Part shown: positions 37,573 through 49,761 of the stretch, piece after piece | Layout of the letters: each line of letters starts with the position of its first letter | Numbering within the stretch: the stretch's first letter is position 1 | NCBI GenBank assembly: GCA_001598975.1 | Contig: BBXU01000066.1 | Location: 1-64,000, forward strand | Source: Parachlorella kessleri | Taxonomy: Eukaryota > Chlorophyta > Trebouxiophyceae > Chlorellales > Chlorellaceae | DNA length: 64,000 nt | Direction: 5' to 3' | The notes under the pieces: model-generated | Database searches by the model: none | Told to the model about the DNA's origin: nothing | Seen by the model: only the letters and a program-made list of their open reading frames with translations | Translations under genes and position numbers: made by a program

Positions 37573-40500
37573 TTATGCTGCGGTGACGGCCAGAGCGGCG
37601 GGCAGAGCACCTGACATGGCCCGGTCCGCCGGTGCGCCGGGGGTGGGAGGAGCAAACATGTCCTCGTCCGACTCCTCCTCCCCAGCCTCCGCAGGGGCGT
37701 GCCCTGCCTTCATGACAGCCGGCACCTGCTTGCCGCCCAGCTTGCCGGTGTACACATCCCACCAGTAGTCCATGATCTCCTGGTACGCCATGTTCTCCTC
37801 GCTGTACCTGCACATCACACACCACTGCCCTCGCCGCGTCAAGCATCCATCGTGTTAAGCTCATCTACGGCTGGCGCACTTTCTAACAACCATGGCGACG
37901 AGTCGTGCACGCCAGTGACGGCGACAGAGACGCAACCACGTCCTCCCTCCCGCCCAGATGCCAATGGCATCTGGCCAGCACGCATTCCCAGCATCCAACA
38001 CCCCCGGCCCGCCTTCTGCACCAAGCAGCCTACCTGTGGTCCCAGGGCTTCTCGTCCACGATATGCACAATGTGGATGTCCTCCATGCGCCACAGAGTGG
38101 GGTGGTGGTACTTGATGCGCTTCTGGGCATTGTAGGTGTACGGCAGGTGCTTCCACTTACCCTGCAGGCAGCCACTGAGAACCCAACATAAGGTGGGGTG
38201 ATCCACATTCCACGCATGTACCCTATGTGGCAGTGTGCATCACCAGGGCAGGCCTCTGGCGGTGCCCACAAGGAAGGCCAGGAAGGTGCCACCGCCAGCC
38301 AGGCTGCCTCCCATTGCTGTGAAACACAAATAGGAGGTTCATGGGCTTCCTTGTGGGCACCGCCAGAAAGGTACCACCGCCAGCCAGGCTGCCTCCCATT
38401 TGTGTTTCACACCAATATCTCCACATCCACATGTACCACCCACCACTCTTCCACATCCCAACCTGCCCTTTCTGACACACCCACCCACCTTGAAGTAGCC
38501 ATTCAGGAAGTCCTGTTCCGCAAAGAAGCGCACAGTGACGCGACCCTCAGCCAGGGCCTCCTCCATGCCCCTCAGTTCCTCCAGGCTGCAACCAAGGGGA
38601 CGCGCCACCACTTAAGGGGGGGGGGGGGTCCGGGGGCCAAAATCTTGGAATGGGTGTATGCATATGCAGGGTGCTGAACGCGAATCCAAGCGAGGCACAC
38701 ACTATGGGGATGCAAGACACACGGGCAGGTAGCTGCCTGCCAGGTGTGGGCTTGCAGGCAGCCCATGGTGGGAAGGAAAGTGCAGTATGCTGGTTGGGGA
38801 TAAGTGCAACTGAGCCACACTCTGACCGCTCACAACACCGCTGACAGGCACAAGCAAGAGGGTGCACTGTCTTAGGCACTGCATCCAGCGAGGCATCGTC
38901 CCAGGCGAAGTGAAAGGGGCTCTGCAGGCCAGCATGACTAATGTATCTACCCAAGAACCCTAGGGAGACTGGCAACCACAGGGCCGAATGACCCACAAGA
39001 CTGGCAAGCCCTAAAGAAGGACCTGGCCGGCGCGTGAAGTTACAGTGACAGTGTTCAGGTCTTGTCATACACCCCAGAAGATGAGGGTGATGAGAAGGTC
39101 CCTTGAGAGACGGTGCAGTGGCACACAGCCAGCCACAGAGGCTGGGGCAGGCAGGTCTCACCAAGCTGCCAGGGCAGCCACACAACCCCAGGGTTAGCTG
39201 GCCCACCAGGCCCACCCCCCTTGAGGGAGGGTGGCCCGGCGGGGACAACAAGTAGTGGGTGAATATGGAGTGCAGCTGGCACAGCGTGCAACCCAAGGGC
39301 AGCAAGCAGGCACGGGCAATGGCTTGCCAGGCACATGCGAGCGGCTGACAAGGCAGGCGAAGGGGTGCCACACAGATGCACCTCCCTGTGTTGTGGGAAG
39401 GGGGGACCTTCCGAGGCTGCTAACCCTGCATAGCCCAATCCCACAGCTGGTCCTGGCAGCCTGTGACTGACTGGCAAGCACAAGACGGACCCCGCTACCC
39501 TTGCCGCCTCTAGGAAGGCATGGAAAGCAGGTACACTCCTTCCAAGCTCGACCCAGCCGTTTGTCTTCCAGCCCGGCCCCAAGACCAAGGCTCCGTTGCC
39601 TCCGATGGCTCATCCGACTCAAAAACACACCAACCGCCTCTAGAAGGCGACCACACACCAGCGCAAACCCCCTACACTCTCTCCGCTCACTCCGCTCTAC
39701 CACACGTGCACATGTATGCAATAAAGAGGTAGCTCTGCATGGGACAGTGCTACTGGTGCACGTGGCGATGCAAGCGCACCTGGGGGTCATGACGTAGAAG
39801 CCAGCATTGAAATACTCTGGCACCTTCTCGGGGGTGAAATGGCAGCAGTTGTCACGCTCCTCAGCTGCAGCATGGTGAGATGGTGCAGCGCAGCTGTAAG
39901 TTAAGCTCAACATGACACCACGATGACACCACTCCAGCCAAAAGCATAGCGTACAAGGCAGGCCTACCTTCTCACATGTGTGCTATCACGGGAAAGTGAC
40001 TGTACAAATGGCTAAAAAGCCTTTCGGACATGCTCGCGCACATGCACATGTGCCCGCCACACAGTGGTGCACCTCGGCATCCAATCCCTTGAACAAAGCC
40101 CGCATACTCGGCAGCCAGGTAGCAATCCCTAGCGGAGCGAAGCCATTTACGACCACAGCTGGCACTCACCAAACTCGCGGCCACCATAGCAGTCGCCCAC
40201 AGCGTAGAAGCCGCCAGTCGGCAGGTCAAACAGGTGGTCAATGTTGCGGCACACAATCATGTCAGCATCCAGGTACACCAGCCTGCACAGTGGAGACGAG
40301 GGCAACTATCAATCTTGCACAATCAAGCTGCCCATCATCAACACACAGAATCCAGCAGTGTCAAGGAGACACGCGTTAAACAGACGGCTTGACAGAGAGG
40401 ATCCAGCAGGACTTGGGCTGGAGTCTGTCCCTGGCTGGCTTTACCCAGAAGATGCACAGCAACTTTGATAAAGACTTCCCTCACCTGTCAAACTGTGTCA

Positions 40501-41795
40501 TCTCCCACATGCGCAGCTTGTTCCAGCACTCCAGATACAGAGAGCGCTTGTACTCGCTGTGATCGATGCCTGCACGAGCGAGGCAGTTTGCCATACTTTT
40601 AAGTTGAAGGGCCCTAGAAGTACCGAGACGCTACCCCACTCTGGGCACAAAAGCACCGGCACCTCTGAAACAGTTCTTGCAGAGGACAATGAAACACTGC
40701 CAGGCAGCCTGGCAGGGATTAGGTCTTGCGATGCAACAACTCATCGAGTGCAACAAGGCAACAGCAACGGCAGGGGCACCAGGGAAGCCATGAGAGAAGA
40801 CTACTTGACAAAGACAAGCAGTCCCTCATGGCTCACCCTTGGGCTGGAACTGCTCCGCAAACTGCATGACGCATCCCTCCTGGCGCAGGGCGTCCACCGC
40901 GGACTGGCTGACGCCCTTGGTGTAGAGGACAATGAAGGGGTAGGAGCCGCCCACCAGGCGCACACTGCGCAGCAGAGCCTGCACACCCGGCAGGTAGTTG
41001 TCCCTGCAGCAAGGGGCCGCGGCACCTCCAACCGGTCAGTGCTTTTTCCCAGGACCTGGACATAAAACGAAGCGCTACAGATAGAAGGACTGCAACACAC
41101 ATGCCGGGCCAGGTAAGCCCAGAACTGCTGATGCGCATCACACATAGCAGCCAGCTCGACATGAGATCCGACTCACTTGGTCAGCAGGGTCACATATGCA
41201 AACTTCTTGCCGCCCTCTGTCTTGGCGGAGATGGCCACCTCCACCAGTGCCCCAGCAGTCTCGGGGGTGGCCAGAGAGGCACCCTCCTCCTCCTCCTCCG
41301 CCTCCACCACCTCGTCCTCCACTTCCTTGGCGGGAGCAGAGGCTGGGGCAGCCTTGAAGGCGGAGATGGGAGTGGTGGTGGCCTGGCGGTTGTAGTTGCT
41401 GAGCGGGCCAAACACCAGCAGCACTGTGAGGAGATAAAGGGTCTCCACCAGCTGCAGAGTAGGCAGCAGACCATGATTGAGTACGTTGCTCAGCGCTTAC
41501 ATGCGGCAATGCCTGAGAAGAGTTAATGCTGGTATTTTTGGTCAAGCGACCATAGCTGTGCACACAGGCAGCATAGCTATCCAGCACGACAGACACTGAA
41601 GGCAACCCAGCTAGGTGCATTTACCTGGCGCAGGGATGCCAGTACGGGCTGGGCTAGGTTCGAAAGAGGCTGGGCCGTGCCGCTGCCAGCAACCAAAGTG
41701 ACTGAGCCAGTGCGGCGGGAGCGGGGCTCGATGTCAGCCCGCCTGATATGCGAGGCCGGGGTAGCTTTGGCAAGCCAGGACGAGAAGGGGAGCAT
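37573..41795 (-). CDS. GT8 glycosyltransferase (glycogenin / galactinol synthase-like)
   Basis: Nine exons: 41795-41625, 41451-41177, 41003-40837, 40569-40485, 40282-40170, 39864-39780, 38585-38489, 38161-38034, 37807-37573, giving 451 residues. The N-terminus is Ser/Arg/Ala-rich, then a hydrophobic stretch VETLYLLTVLLVFGPL (about residues 58-75) which may be a membrane anchor, and a very acidic linker (EDEVVEAEEEEEG). The catalytic domain has KKFAYVTLLTKDNYLPGVQA, YPFIVLYTKG, the metal-binding YLDADMIVCRNIDHLF (Asp238-x-Asp240), FYAVGDCYGG, YFNAGFYVMTPS, AEQDFLNGYF and KWKHLPYTYNAQKR. These are GT8 features, closest in flavour to galactinol synthase and glycogenin-like proteins. Donor (UDP-Gal, UDP-Glc, UDP-GlcA) and acceptor cannot be told from motifs. 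The acidic tail ESDEDMFAPPTP ends the protein. Intron 6 is unusually long (about 1.2 kb). Confidence 0.88.
38255..38412. repeat. Nested direct and inverted repeat in GT8 gene intron 7
   Basis: CACCGCCAGCCAGGCTGCCT followed by CCCATT occurs twice as direct copies (about 38289-38315 and 38372-38398). The flanking GGCGGTGCCCACAAGGAAG (about 38259-38277) recurs inverted as CTTCCTTGTGGGCACCGCC (about 38346-38364). Further out, TGTGAAACACAAA and TTTGTGTTTCACA form a second inverted pair. All lie within the intron 38162-38488. Confidence 0.75.
38620..38631. repeat. Poly-G/poly-C run in GT8 gene intron 6
   Basis: A run of about ten G on the plus strand close to the acceptor of intron 6. On the transcript it is a C-run in the polypyrimidine region; its length is likely variable or poorly sequenced. 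Confidence 0.6.
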
Positions 41796-43243
41796 GGTTG
41801 CAGGTTGACCTGCACAGAAGCACTTCCGGGTACTATTACTGGCTATAGGGCCTCAGCATAGGTTGCACTGGGTCATGGATGCTTCTGGAAGCTGGCACGT
41901 ACGACGATCCGCTTAATTTGGTGAAATAGGCAGGGTTCTCACGCCACTGCGGGCCCAGGTAAACCGCTAGGTGATGATAGTACCACTAGTGCAGCCAAGC
42001 AGCTAGGAGCGAGGAATTCCAAGAAAGTGGCATGCCTGGGAGGGGGCGTATTGCTGACAGAAAGACGTGCTTCGCTTATGCAAGCGAAAAAAACAGAGCT
42101 GCGCGACAACGAGAGAAAATCAACACGACAATCACTTGCCTTCTAGGCTCCTTGCTGTCGCTGCAGCGCCCCGGAATTGCAAGGGAATTACTTCTCTGAC
42201 ACTGCTGCAGACGGCGGTTAAGCCAAAAACACGGTTAAACAGGTAGTCGAGAGTATCACAACATCGAGAGGGTTCGGTAGCTTGCGTAGCTTCGCCACAG
42301 GGATGGCGCAGTTGCGTCCTAGCTAGCACGCGCTGGCGGGGATCTGGCCCATGGTCCAATACCGCAGGCCACGTTATGTAATTTCTCTGGCGTTTTCCCA
42401 AGTGGTATACGTGTCACAGCCACAGTATATGTGAGGACAACGCTCTGCTACGATCATGCAGGGTGACGGATCTGCCCAGCGATGCAGGGTGATATATTGA
42501 TAACCCTGCAGCGGGCAGATCCGTGTGCCGTCAGTAGGATTCCCTGTTGTGGTGACAAGTTGTGGTGGCAACGTGCACACTAACAGGACTGGATGCACGG
42601 AGAACCCTACCCTGCCACCCTGCCTCAGTGGCTTAACTGCAGCTGGGCGATTTCCTAAGTGTGGGAAAACTGCAAGAGTATGCCTAGTATGCTGAGGTCG
42701 CTGACTCGCCTATTTGAGAACTTCTGCTAGCCACGGAGCTATAGGCTGGCCGACTTACAAGCTTGCTCTCACTTGCCCTGATGCACTTATATCCCTATAC
42801 TAGAGCCCATGCAGCCATCTGGCCTGACTGAGTTGTTGAGAGTACGTTTGACGCCGTGTACATCTAGGAAGACCAAGTGCCAAAGATAACAACATGCGAG
42901 TCAAAAGGCTGTTATCGCACCCCAGGCATATGCTACTACCACTGCACACACGCACTAACTAGCAATCTTTGCCCCCTGTCTGAGTCGCAGCCCGCAGGGT
43001 GCCTTTCTAAAAGGATTCCATTGCAGTGGAATGAAAGAGGCAAATATAAGCAAGCTGGTGGTTGTCAATACAGCACAATAGCAGTCCTCATTAAATCACT
43101 TGGATGTGAGCAATGCACCAACTCACTACATGATTGCAACAGGTAATCCTTCCTGCGGCCTTCACCTGCAACTGTGCCATGCTTGGGAAGCAGCAGAGCC
43201 TCTCGTCACACAGAACACAGCGGCCCGCCCATGCCTGCCCCGC
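41796..43243. other. Intergenic region between GT8 gene start and LRR-kinase gene stop
   Basis: Should hold the GT8 promoter and the kinase gene 3' end. A shortened copy of the dispersed repeat lies at 42559-42600. The motif GGGCAGATCCGT / ACGGATCTGCCC forms an inverted pair around 42467-42523 with GATGCAGGGTGA duplicated inside. No exon chain was recognised. Confidence 0.55.
42559..42600 (+). repeat. Dispersed introner-like repeat, copy M (internally deleted)
   Basis: TGTGGTGGCAACGTGCACAC is followed directly by ACTAACAGGACTGGATGCA. Both ends of the family are present but the middle ~15 nt are missing. Confidence 0.6.
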
Positions 43244-46200
43244 TCACTCGCCGCGGGGAGTGGAGCTGGGGGTAGTTGTGGACGAGCCTCCCCTGCTTGC
43301 CGCCTTCGCATAGGCCTTTTGTATGCTCCGCAGCTGCCGCCCCACCGCTCCAAAGCAGGGCCGGTGGGCAGGGAGGCCGGTGGTGTAGACATGCACCAGC
43401 TGCAGCAGCTCCTTCTGGGCCGACAATACAGCATCCGGGCCTGGGGAGGCAGCAGCATAAGTGGTTTCTGCTTAAAAGGGTGCACAAAGCGAGAGGGCCT
43501 GGTGCACTGGTGCAAGCCACGCACGACGTCTGGCAGGAGTGGTGCAGCACAGGAGGAGAGCTGCCGGGCCACACCACACAGTGATGCAAGCACGCACCCT
43601 CAGCCGGCACCTCCAGCCGCTGCACCAGGTCGTTGAGCAGCAGGCCGAACGATCGCACTTCCTGGCCCTCGAATGGGACAGGCCCACCCTTCTTGTAGAA
43701 GAAAGAGGCGCCTGCAAAGGGGATGGGCCATCGACCAAGCCAAGCCAACCCTGACCTCAATACGGGCTGAGGGGCAGTCTTCTTGAAGGGCATGGCGGTG
43801 GGGTTGGCTAGCTGAGTTGCCATTCTCAGTAATCAGATGAGAAGTACCATGCCACAGAATAACAGTTACCATATGTACTTCCTAGGCAAGCAAGATGGTG
43901 CCCCGCCACCTCATGCCACCCACATTCCACCACCCCAGCATCTCGGACACAACCACCGTGAGCAGCACCGCCGCACGACCCTCCTATAAGCAGCCCATCG
44001 CCCTGCCACTCGCACCATAGTCGCAGAGGTACACTGCGTCGCCCGTCTCATCTACCAGCAGGTTGTGGGCATATACATCCCCGTGGGCCACCCCCAGGTA
44101 GTGCATGTGCTCCAGCGCCCCTGCCAGCCCCAGCGCCACCTTAAGCACAAAGTCCAGGCTGAAAGCGCGCCCTGGGGCCCAGCGGCAGCGCAGCAGGGAC
44201 TGCAGCAGCACTCAATCCAAGGAGCCTTGCAGCGACACAGTGGGCATGAATGCGGGTGTGACGTATATACAGGGCCAAGGGGCTGTTGTGTATATGGACT
44301 GGGTATTGTCCAGTGGGTGCCCTCCACAGTGGTATGGGACCGTCACATGGCAAAATCTACGGCGCTGGTGCCGGCAAGCAACGGTCCCCACCACCACCAG
44401 CACACCCCTCACACCATTTCAGACTCTTCTCCAGCGCCCTTCAAGATAGATACCTAACACACACCGCCACGCAGCAGCGCCCAGTCAGTCAAAAGTTGGC
44501 GCACACACACCATACCCCCAGCCCGCGTCGACACCCTCGCTCTATACACCCACCTCAAAGTTTGGCTTCTCTGCCAGCGGCTTCCCCTGGACCAGCTCCA
44601 TGACCAGCCCCAGAGGCTCCTCCAGCACGCCCAGCATCTTTATCAGGTTGGGGCTGCTGAGGGCCACCGCAATGGCCATCTCGTCACGGCTGTGGCCGTC
44701 GGGGCTCTTCTCTGCCTGCAAGCCAGGGTGGGCATGCATGCTGTGACAACTATGATGGGTTTGCAGCTGCCATGCAAGATAACGTAATCTGTTCGCCGGA
44801 CCAGGCTACAGGGAGCCGAGAGCATCCGTGCCCTTACAAATACCACGGGGCTATGGCCAAGGGTATGCAGGAGGCGGACATACCATCCATCAAACTCCAC
44901 ACGGCGGCACCGCTGGTAGCCCTACTATCATCAGTGGAAAGCCACAGGGAGAGCTGTGTGGTTACGCAGCAGACAGGGTGAGCATGCTTGCCTGGAAGAC
45001 CTTCACCGCCACCTGCTGTCCCCGCCACTCCGCCTGGAACACCTCGCCTGAGGCACCCTCCCCTGCACAGCACAGCACAGCACTGTGAACGGAGCAAGTC
45101 TTACCAGCAAGCTAGCGTGGAACCAGGGAACGGCAATATGTAGCTGTGGCAGAGCCTGTCTCGTGACATACTCAGAGAGAAGCCCGCTAAACATGAGTAG
45201 ACAAGCTAGGGTGGCTACTTGGATCCCCATTTCCTTCCTCTCAAGCAAGCTCCATGCGTCCATTGAGTGAGCGCACCCACAGGGAGCTCTGCAAACCATA
45301 CATCGAGAAGAAACGCTGACAAGGACTCTTCTTGGACGCTTCGCCCGTTTATGGGGCACACAGCCCCGCCCCAGCTAGATGCCCCAACCATAATGTAGAG
45401 TGCACCCTGCGTGGCGCGCTGCACGACCCCACCCACCCACCCAGCTTGCGCCCCAGCTGCAGCTCCTCCAGCTTCACTGCCGGCAGGTGGGCAGCGCCGT
45501 AGGTGTGCGGCTTGCAGCCTGTGAGCGGGTTCGAGGCCAGGGACAGCCAGGCCAGGCTGGTGAGCCCCGCGAACGAAGGCGGCAGCTCGCCTATGTGGCA
45601 GCAGGCCACGCGAAGCAGCTCCAGCCGAGGAAGGGAGCCCATCTCTGAAGGGGAGAGAGGTGAGCTGCTCGTTGAAGGAGGCCTGTGGGCGGGCACCAAC
45701 GGACTGCTGGATCCTCCCCCAGTCAACCAGGCAGAGGCTGCCCAAGGCAATGGTGGGAAGCAAGCAACATGTGCTACACATCCTCCTGAACCGACCTGAC
45801 AGGCTATGCAATCATATACAAAAGGTCTTTGCCTTGATGCCACAGATGGTACAGATCTGGCGACCATCACTTATATGCCGAGGCACAACCTCAAAAGCAA
45901 AGTCCACCACAATAGCTTGAGCACACGCGCTCACTGGCACAAGGTACACCTATGGGACTTCTGTGAAGGGGACAAGGGGGGGGGTCTTGTGTGGATGGCC
46001 ACCACACCTGGCACTTCACCAATGAGTGTAGCTGGCCCATCTCTGCGGGGAGGCTCTCCAGCTGGTTGTCCGTGATGAAGAGCTCCACAAGACCTGAAAG
46101 GCCGCCTATGGAGCGCGGCAGCTCACGTAACCTGTGCAGCAAGGAAGCAGCCTCAGCTTGTAGAGACACAGCTGTACACTACATCTGCTCATGCCAACTG

Positions 46201-47086
46201 CAGGCTGCTCAAGTCTCCATGCTGACTTACAACCGCCGTACTGCTGTGAAATTGACTATCTAGCTCACACCCCACCCTTCCTGCCAGACGATTCAGCAAA
46301 CACCATCTGCCTCTCTTGCCTAGGTCCTGCATAAGTACTTACTTGTTGCTCTTGAGACCCAGCCGGTAGAGTGCAGTCAGCTGTCCTATAGACTCTGGCA
46401 GCACCTCCAGCTGGTTGCCCATGAGGTTGAGGTATTTGAGGGCGGTTAGGCTGCCAACTTCCGCGGGAAGGCTGGTTAGCTGGTTCCTGCCCAGGTCCAA
46501 TTCCCGCAGTTGCTGCAGAGCGCTAACCTGCAGCACACTGCCACGATGCTATCGCTGTGGTGCCCTTCATGTTTCCCTCCCACTTTGACGCCCCCTGCTT
46601 TATAGAACATGGTGTATCAGGCGGGCAAGTGCAGGAGCGAATCGGGATGTGATATAAGCCAAGGAAAGGGCGCCAGGGAGAGCCTGTTCCCCAAGCAGAC
46701 AGTGCGTGGCTTGTGCCTGCCAGACCCTCTCTCACCTGGCTTGGGAGTGTCGCTATGCAGGCACCGCTGAGGTTCAGCTGTGTCAGGCTGGGCGCTAGGT
46801 TTGCTATCCCCTCAGGCCATGCTGTCAGCGCTGGCCCTTGGTTTGGCACAGTCACAGCGGCAACGTGCTGACCATTCTTGGGCCAGGGCAGGGCGGCTGT
46901 TACTCGGCCGCGCAGCCCAGAGTATTGCTGTAGCTCACCAAGACTGGTTATCCGAATGACTTCATGTCCGCCTTGCCCTGCCTTTATCAACAGGAACAGG
47001 CAGCCGGAGGCAGTGATGCCCACTATCGCGGCCGCGACCACTCTGTTGCTGTATGACATGCCCGACATGCCCTGCAACCATCGCAT
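43244..47086 (-). CDS. Membrane-anchored LRR protein kinase, with one frame break
   Basis: Nine exons: 47086-46736, 46527-46343, 46131-46020, 45682-45441, 45062-44992, 44715-44554, 44199-44016, 43711-43598, 43440-43244; about 538 residues if one base in exon 4 is ignored. A transmembrane segment (about residues 17-37, VVAAAIVGITASGCLFLLI) precedes LRRs: LTQLNLSGACIATLPSQ, LRELDLGRNQLTSLPAEVGS, LKYLNLMGNQLEVLPESIGQ, LVELFITDNQLESLPAEMGQ. The kinase begins LGRKLGEGASGEVFQAEW, with lysine VAVKVF (Lys317), HGDVYAHN (Asp415, Asn420) and CDYG (Asp434) in place of HRD and DFG; all catalytic residues are present. In exon 4 NEQLTSLP and SEMGSLPRLELL lie in different frames, split at a run of four C (plus-strand G 45650-45653). 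Downstream phases fit only after removing one base. Intron 5 has a GC donor (CAG|GCAAGC at 44991). Probably signalling; ligand unknown. Confidence 0.85.
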
Positions 47087-48189
47087 TAGCTAACGTGAAC
47101 TCATTGTCGCACGCTAGCCTTATATGGCACTGCATAGGCGAAGGATGACAATATGTTCTTAGCCAAGTCATGTAGCACTGCAAAGGCGACGATAGGGCGG
47201 TGCGTACATGCCAAGTGGTATGAGCGTACAGGTGTGCTGCAACTGTCTCCATGACAGGCCCATTGCAAATTGCACTCAGACCAGTTGGAACGCACCTCCT
47301 GAACTTGCTACGACTTTGGGCTGAAACCCGAGGCAGCCGAGGTACTTGCTAGGTAGTAATCTGTCTGTTCCTCTCTGTCCAAAGTACTTTTAGCAACACA
47401 GCAAAATTAAGGCAAGGAAGAGGATCTAAGCCGTACTGTAATCGTCCGAGGGTGCAGTGCATGCGAGTCGTGCATTCAACACACTGGTTGGGCTTGATGC
47501 AGGAAAGGCGAGTTGGAGATGTCTTAGGCGTCTACAACTGCAGGTGTTGATGACTAAGGTGCGCCACAAAGGCGGGATGCCAGTATTGACAGGTTGGCAT
47601 CGATGGCAGTAATCGAAGTAAAGCCGGCTTGCCGGTACCCTGTACCTGATCACTGCATGCAATGTACTTTGACAATCTTCGGAAGGTATGGGTTCCTTGG
47701 GTAGCTCTGTAACCCTCCACCGATTATGAGTTGGTTGGGTACTTTGTCAGTTCCGGATGAAGTGTCTGGTGGCTTGCTTCCAGTCTCTCTCATATGTGAG
47801 GGAGAAACATCTGCTGCATGGCCAGCTGAAGCTGTGGTATCTACGCACCCGTGCTTAGGCAAGTTGACCGACTGTTTACCTTGTCCACCCGCGTGCACTG
47901 CTCGCCGTGACAACTGGCCTCCTTGTTAACTGTACATCCGTAAGGACTATGGCTCTAGACAAGGTGCAGGCTCTTTGGTAGGCAACCATGACAAGTGCTT
48001 ACCCAGAGTCGATGCGTGTCAAGCAGTGCTTGTAGTAGTGTGGGGTCAGCAAGTCGTGTATAACCAGGTGTGCCAGGTCATGTCTCAGGGAGGTTTAGGA
48101 GGACAGGCAAGCAGACCCGTGAGCTTGGGTTCAAGTCATGGACAGCTTTAATGGCAGCGGCCGCCCTGCCAAGTGACCCCAGTCAGCGG
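47087..48189. other. Spacer between LRR-kinase start and Cys-module gene stop
   Basis: About 1.1 kb that must contain the kinase promoter and the 3' end of the next minus-strand gene. I recognised no exon, RNA gene or repeat. Confidence 0.55.
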
Positions 48190-49761
48190 TCAGGCGGAGC
48201 TAGAGCATCTATTGCAGGAGCGCAGGCACCAGGGACCCGACACCATGAATGCCTCATCGCACTTGCCGAATGCCTTCTGTTGCGGGCAAGAAAAGCTGCC
48301 ACCGCCGCCGGCTGGCGGAGGGTTGTCAGTGCAGCCACCTGCAGAAGGGACACATGACCTCAGCCTGCATCCCAGCTGAGCAAGCAAGCAAGACAGGCAT
48401 GGAGTGAGTGCAATGTCTACGGGCGGAGTTGGTCAACAGCTGCTGCTCCGTGAGTGAGTATGTGGGAGACCCAGGGTATTTTTCCCCAGCCAACAAGCCT
48501 GCTTACCACCGCAGCGCTGGCAGGTCTTGAGGCAGTACCCGCCGCGGATGATGAAGTCAGCATCGCATTTGCCGAAGTCCTTCTCTTGTTGGCATGTGTA
48601 CTGGTTACCGGGTGCAACGTCTGAGCAGCTAGTGATGGGCCCTGCAACCAAGTGCCATCACACAGTTGAGGGCTGGTTTTTATTGTCACTGACGCTGTTG
48701 CTGCGGACACAGCAGGCAATGGCACTGGGGAGATGTGATTAGCAACGGGAAGCCAAGGTGGCAAGGCAGCGCCTTGCACAGTAAAGGGGTAGTGCAGAGA
48801 GGAGATGTGTAGGTCTGCAACCCTTCCAACCAAGGTCCCAGGGAGAGACAGGGATAATAGTCGGAACAGAACAGCCCGAGAGACGTGAGTTCCTAGCAGG
48901 TACGCGCCCGGCGCATCAACAGGCCCACCTTGTCCGCTGGGCGCAACAGCTGTGGCAGCCCCAGAGGTCACCTGCCCAGGGGGCGCGGCCTGGTTGAAGC
49001 CCTGCCTGACAGTCTGGCCCTGCAGCAGAGTAGTAGGAGGGCAGCAAGCGAGATGGAGCACTATCACCGTCTGCCGTGCTGTGCCTCCTTCCCACAGGCT
49101 CTGGTGACTGCCAGGGTCCTACCCAGTTTGCTGTAGCTTAGCGAGGCAGATTTGAACCACCCTGGGCTGGCAACTACTGACACCTGTTAGTACCTGTGCA
49201 GTTGCGGTTTGGGTTCCTTGTGTCACTTGGCCCGTCCCTTGGCCCTGAGCCACGGCAGATGTTGGTGTGGCTACTGCGCTCGAGGAAGCAGAGGCGTTTG
49301 GCCCGCTGGAGTTGACCGAGGAGCTGGCAGAGCTTGGTGATTGCAGAAGGGCGCGGCCTGCAGGGGTACATACTCGTGGAAGAAGTAGCCTTGCAATTGC
49401 CAGCATCATTGAACAGACGGCTGAGAGCAGGCAGCCAGGAAGTGCATGTGAAGTACCAGCGCAGGCTTTCAAACACGAGAAAGCTGGTGTCCATGCTGCG
49501 GTTGGGTAGGCCCTCCTGTTTTTACAACCTCAATCAAGCCTTCACCACCTTGGGGGCGCATTACCCTCCCTTGGAACTCAAAACTTGCCTTTGGGCACCT
49601 CCCTGCATGAAGCAACACAAGGTGATGCTAGGGTTCATGGTCGCGGGGCTCAACATGTGGCTTGTCCAACCAAGCGAACCCAGACTAAACGCTGACCTGG
49701 CGACGGCGGTGGCCAGGAGAGCCACGAGAAGAAGGGATGCGCAACGAGGTTTCCTCCCCAT
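48190..49761 (-). CDS. Secreted protein with two Cys-rich (cellulose-binding-like) modules
   Basis: Secure exons: 49357-49194, 49019-48929, 48641-48507, 48338-48190. A likely signal-peptide exon starts at the ATG 49761 (MGRKPRCASLLLVALLATAVA) with donor GCCAG|GTCAGC, but its phase (2) does not match the next exon (needs 1), so the 5' join is unresolved; an alternative start is the ATG at 49409. After the signal comes ALLQSPSSAS and a long Ser/Thr/Gln/Gly linker, then two similar modules: CSDVAPGNQYTCQQEKDFGK with KCDADFIIRGGYCLKTCQRC, and CTDNPPPAGGGGSFSCPQQK with KCDEAFMVSGPWCLRSCNRC. Each has six cysteines and the 'FGKCD.. F(M/I)..(G/P)(Y/W)CL(K/R)(T/S)C(Q/N)RC' signature known from algal extracellular proteins and cellulases. 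No catalytic domain is present. It is probably a wall or matrix protein that binds glycans. Confidence 0.7.

Noticed and set aside
47726..47929. Plus-strand open frame with an ATG between the kinase and Cys-module genes
   Set aside because: No domain, no splice partners and biased composition; treated as chance.
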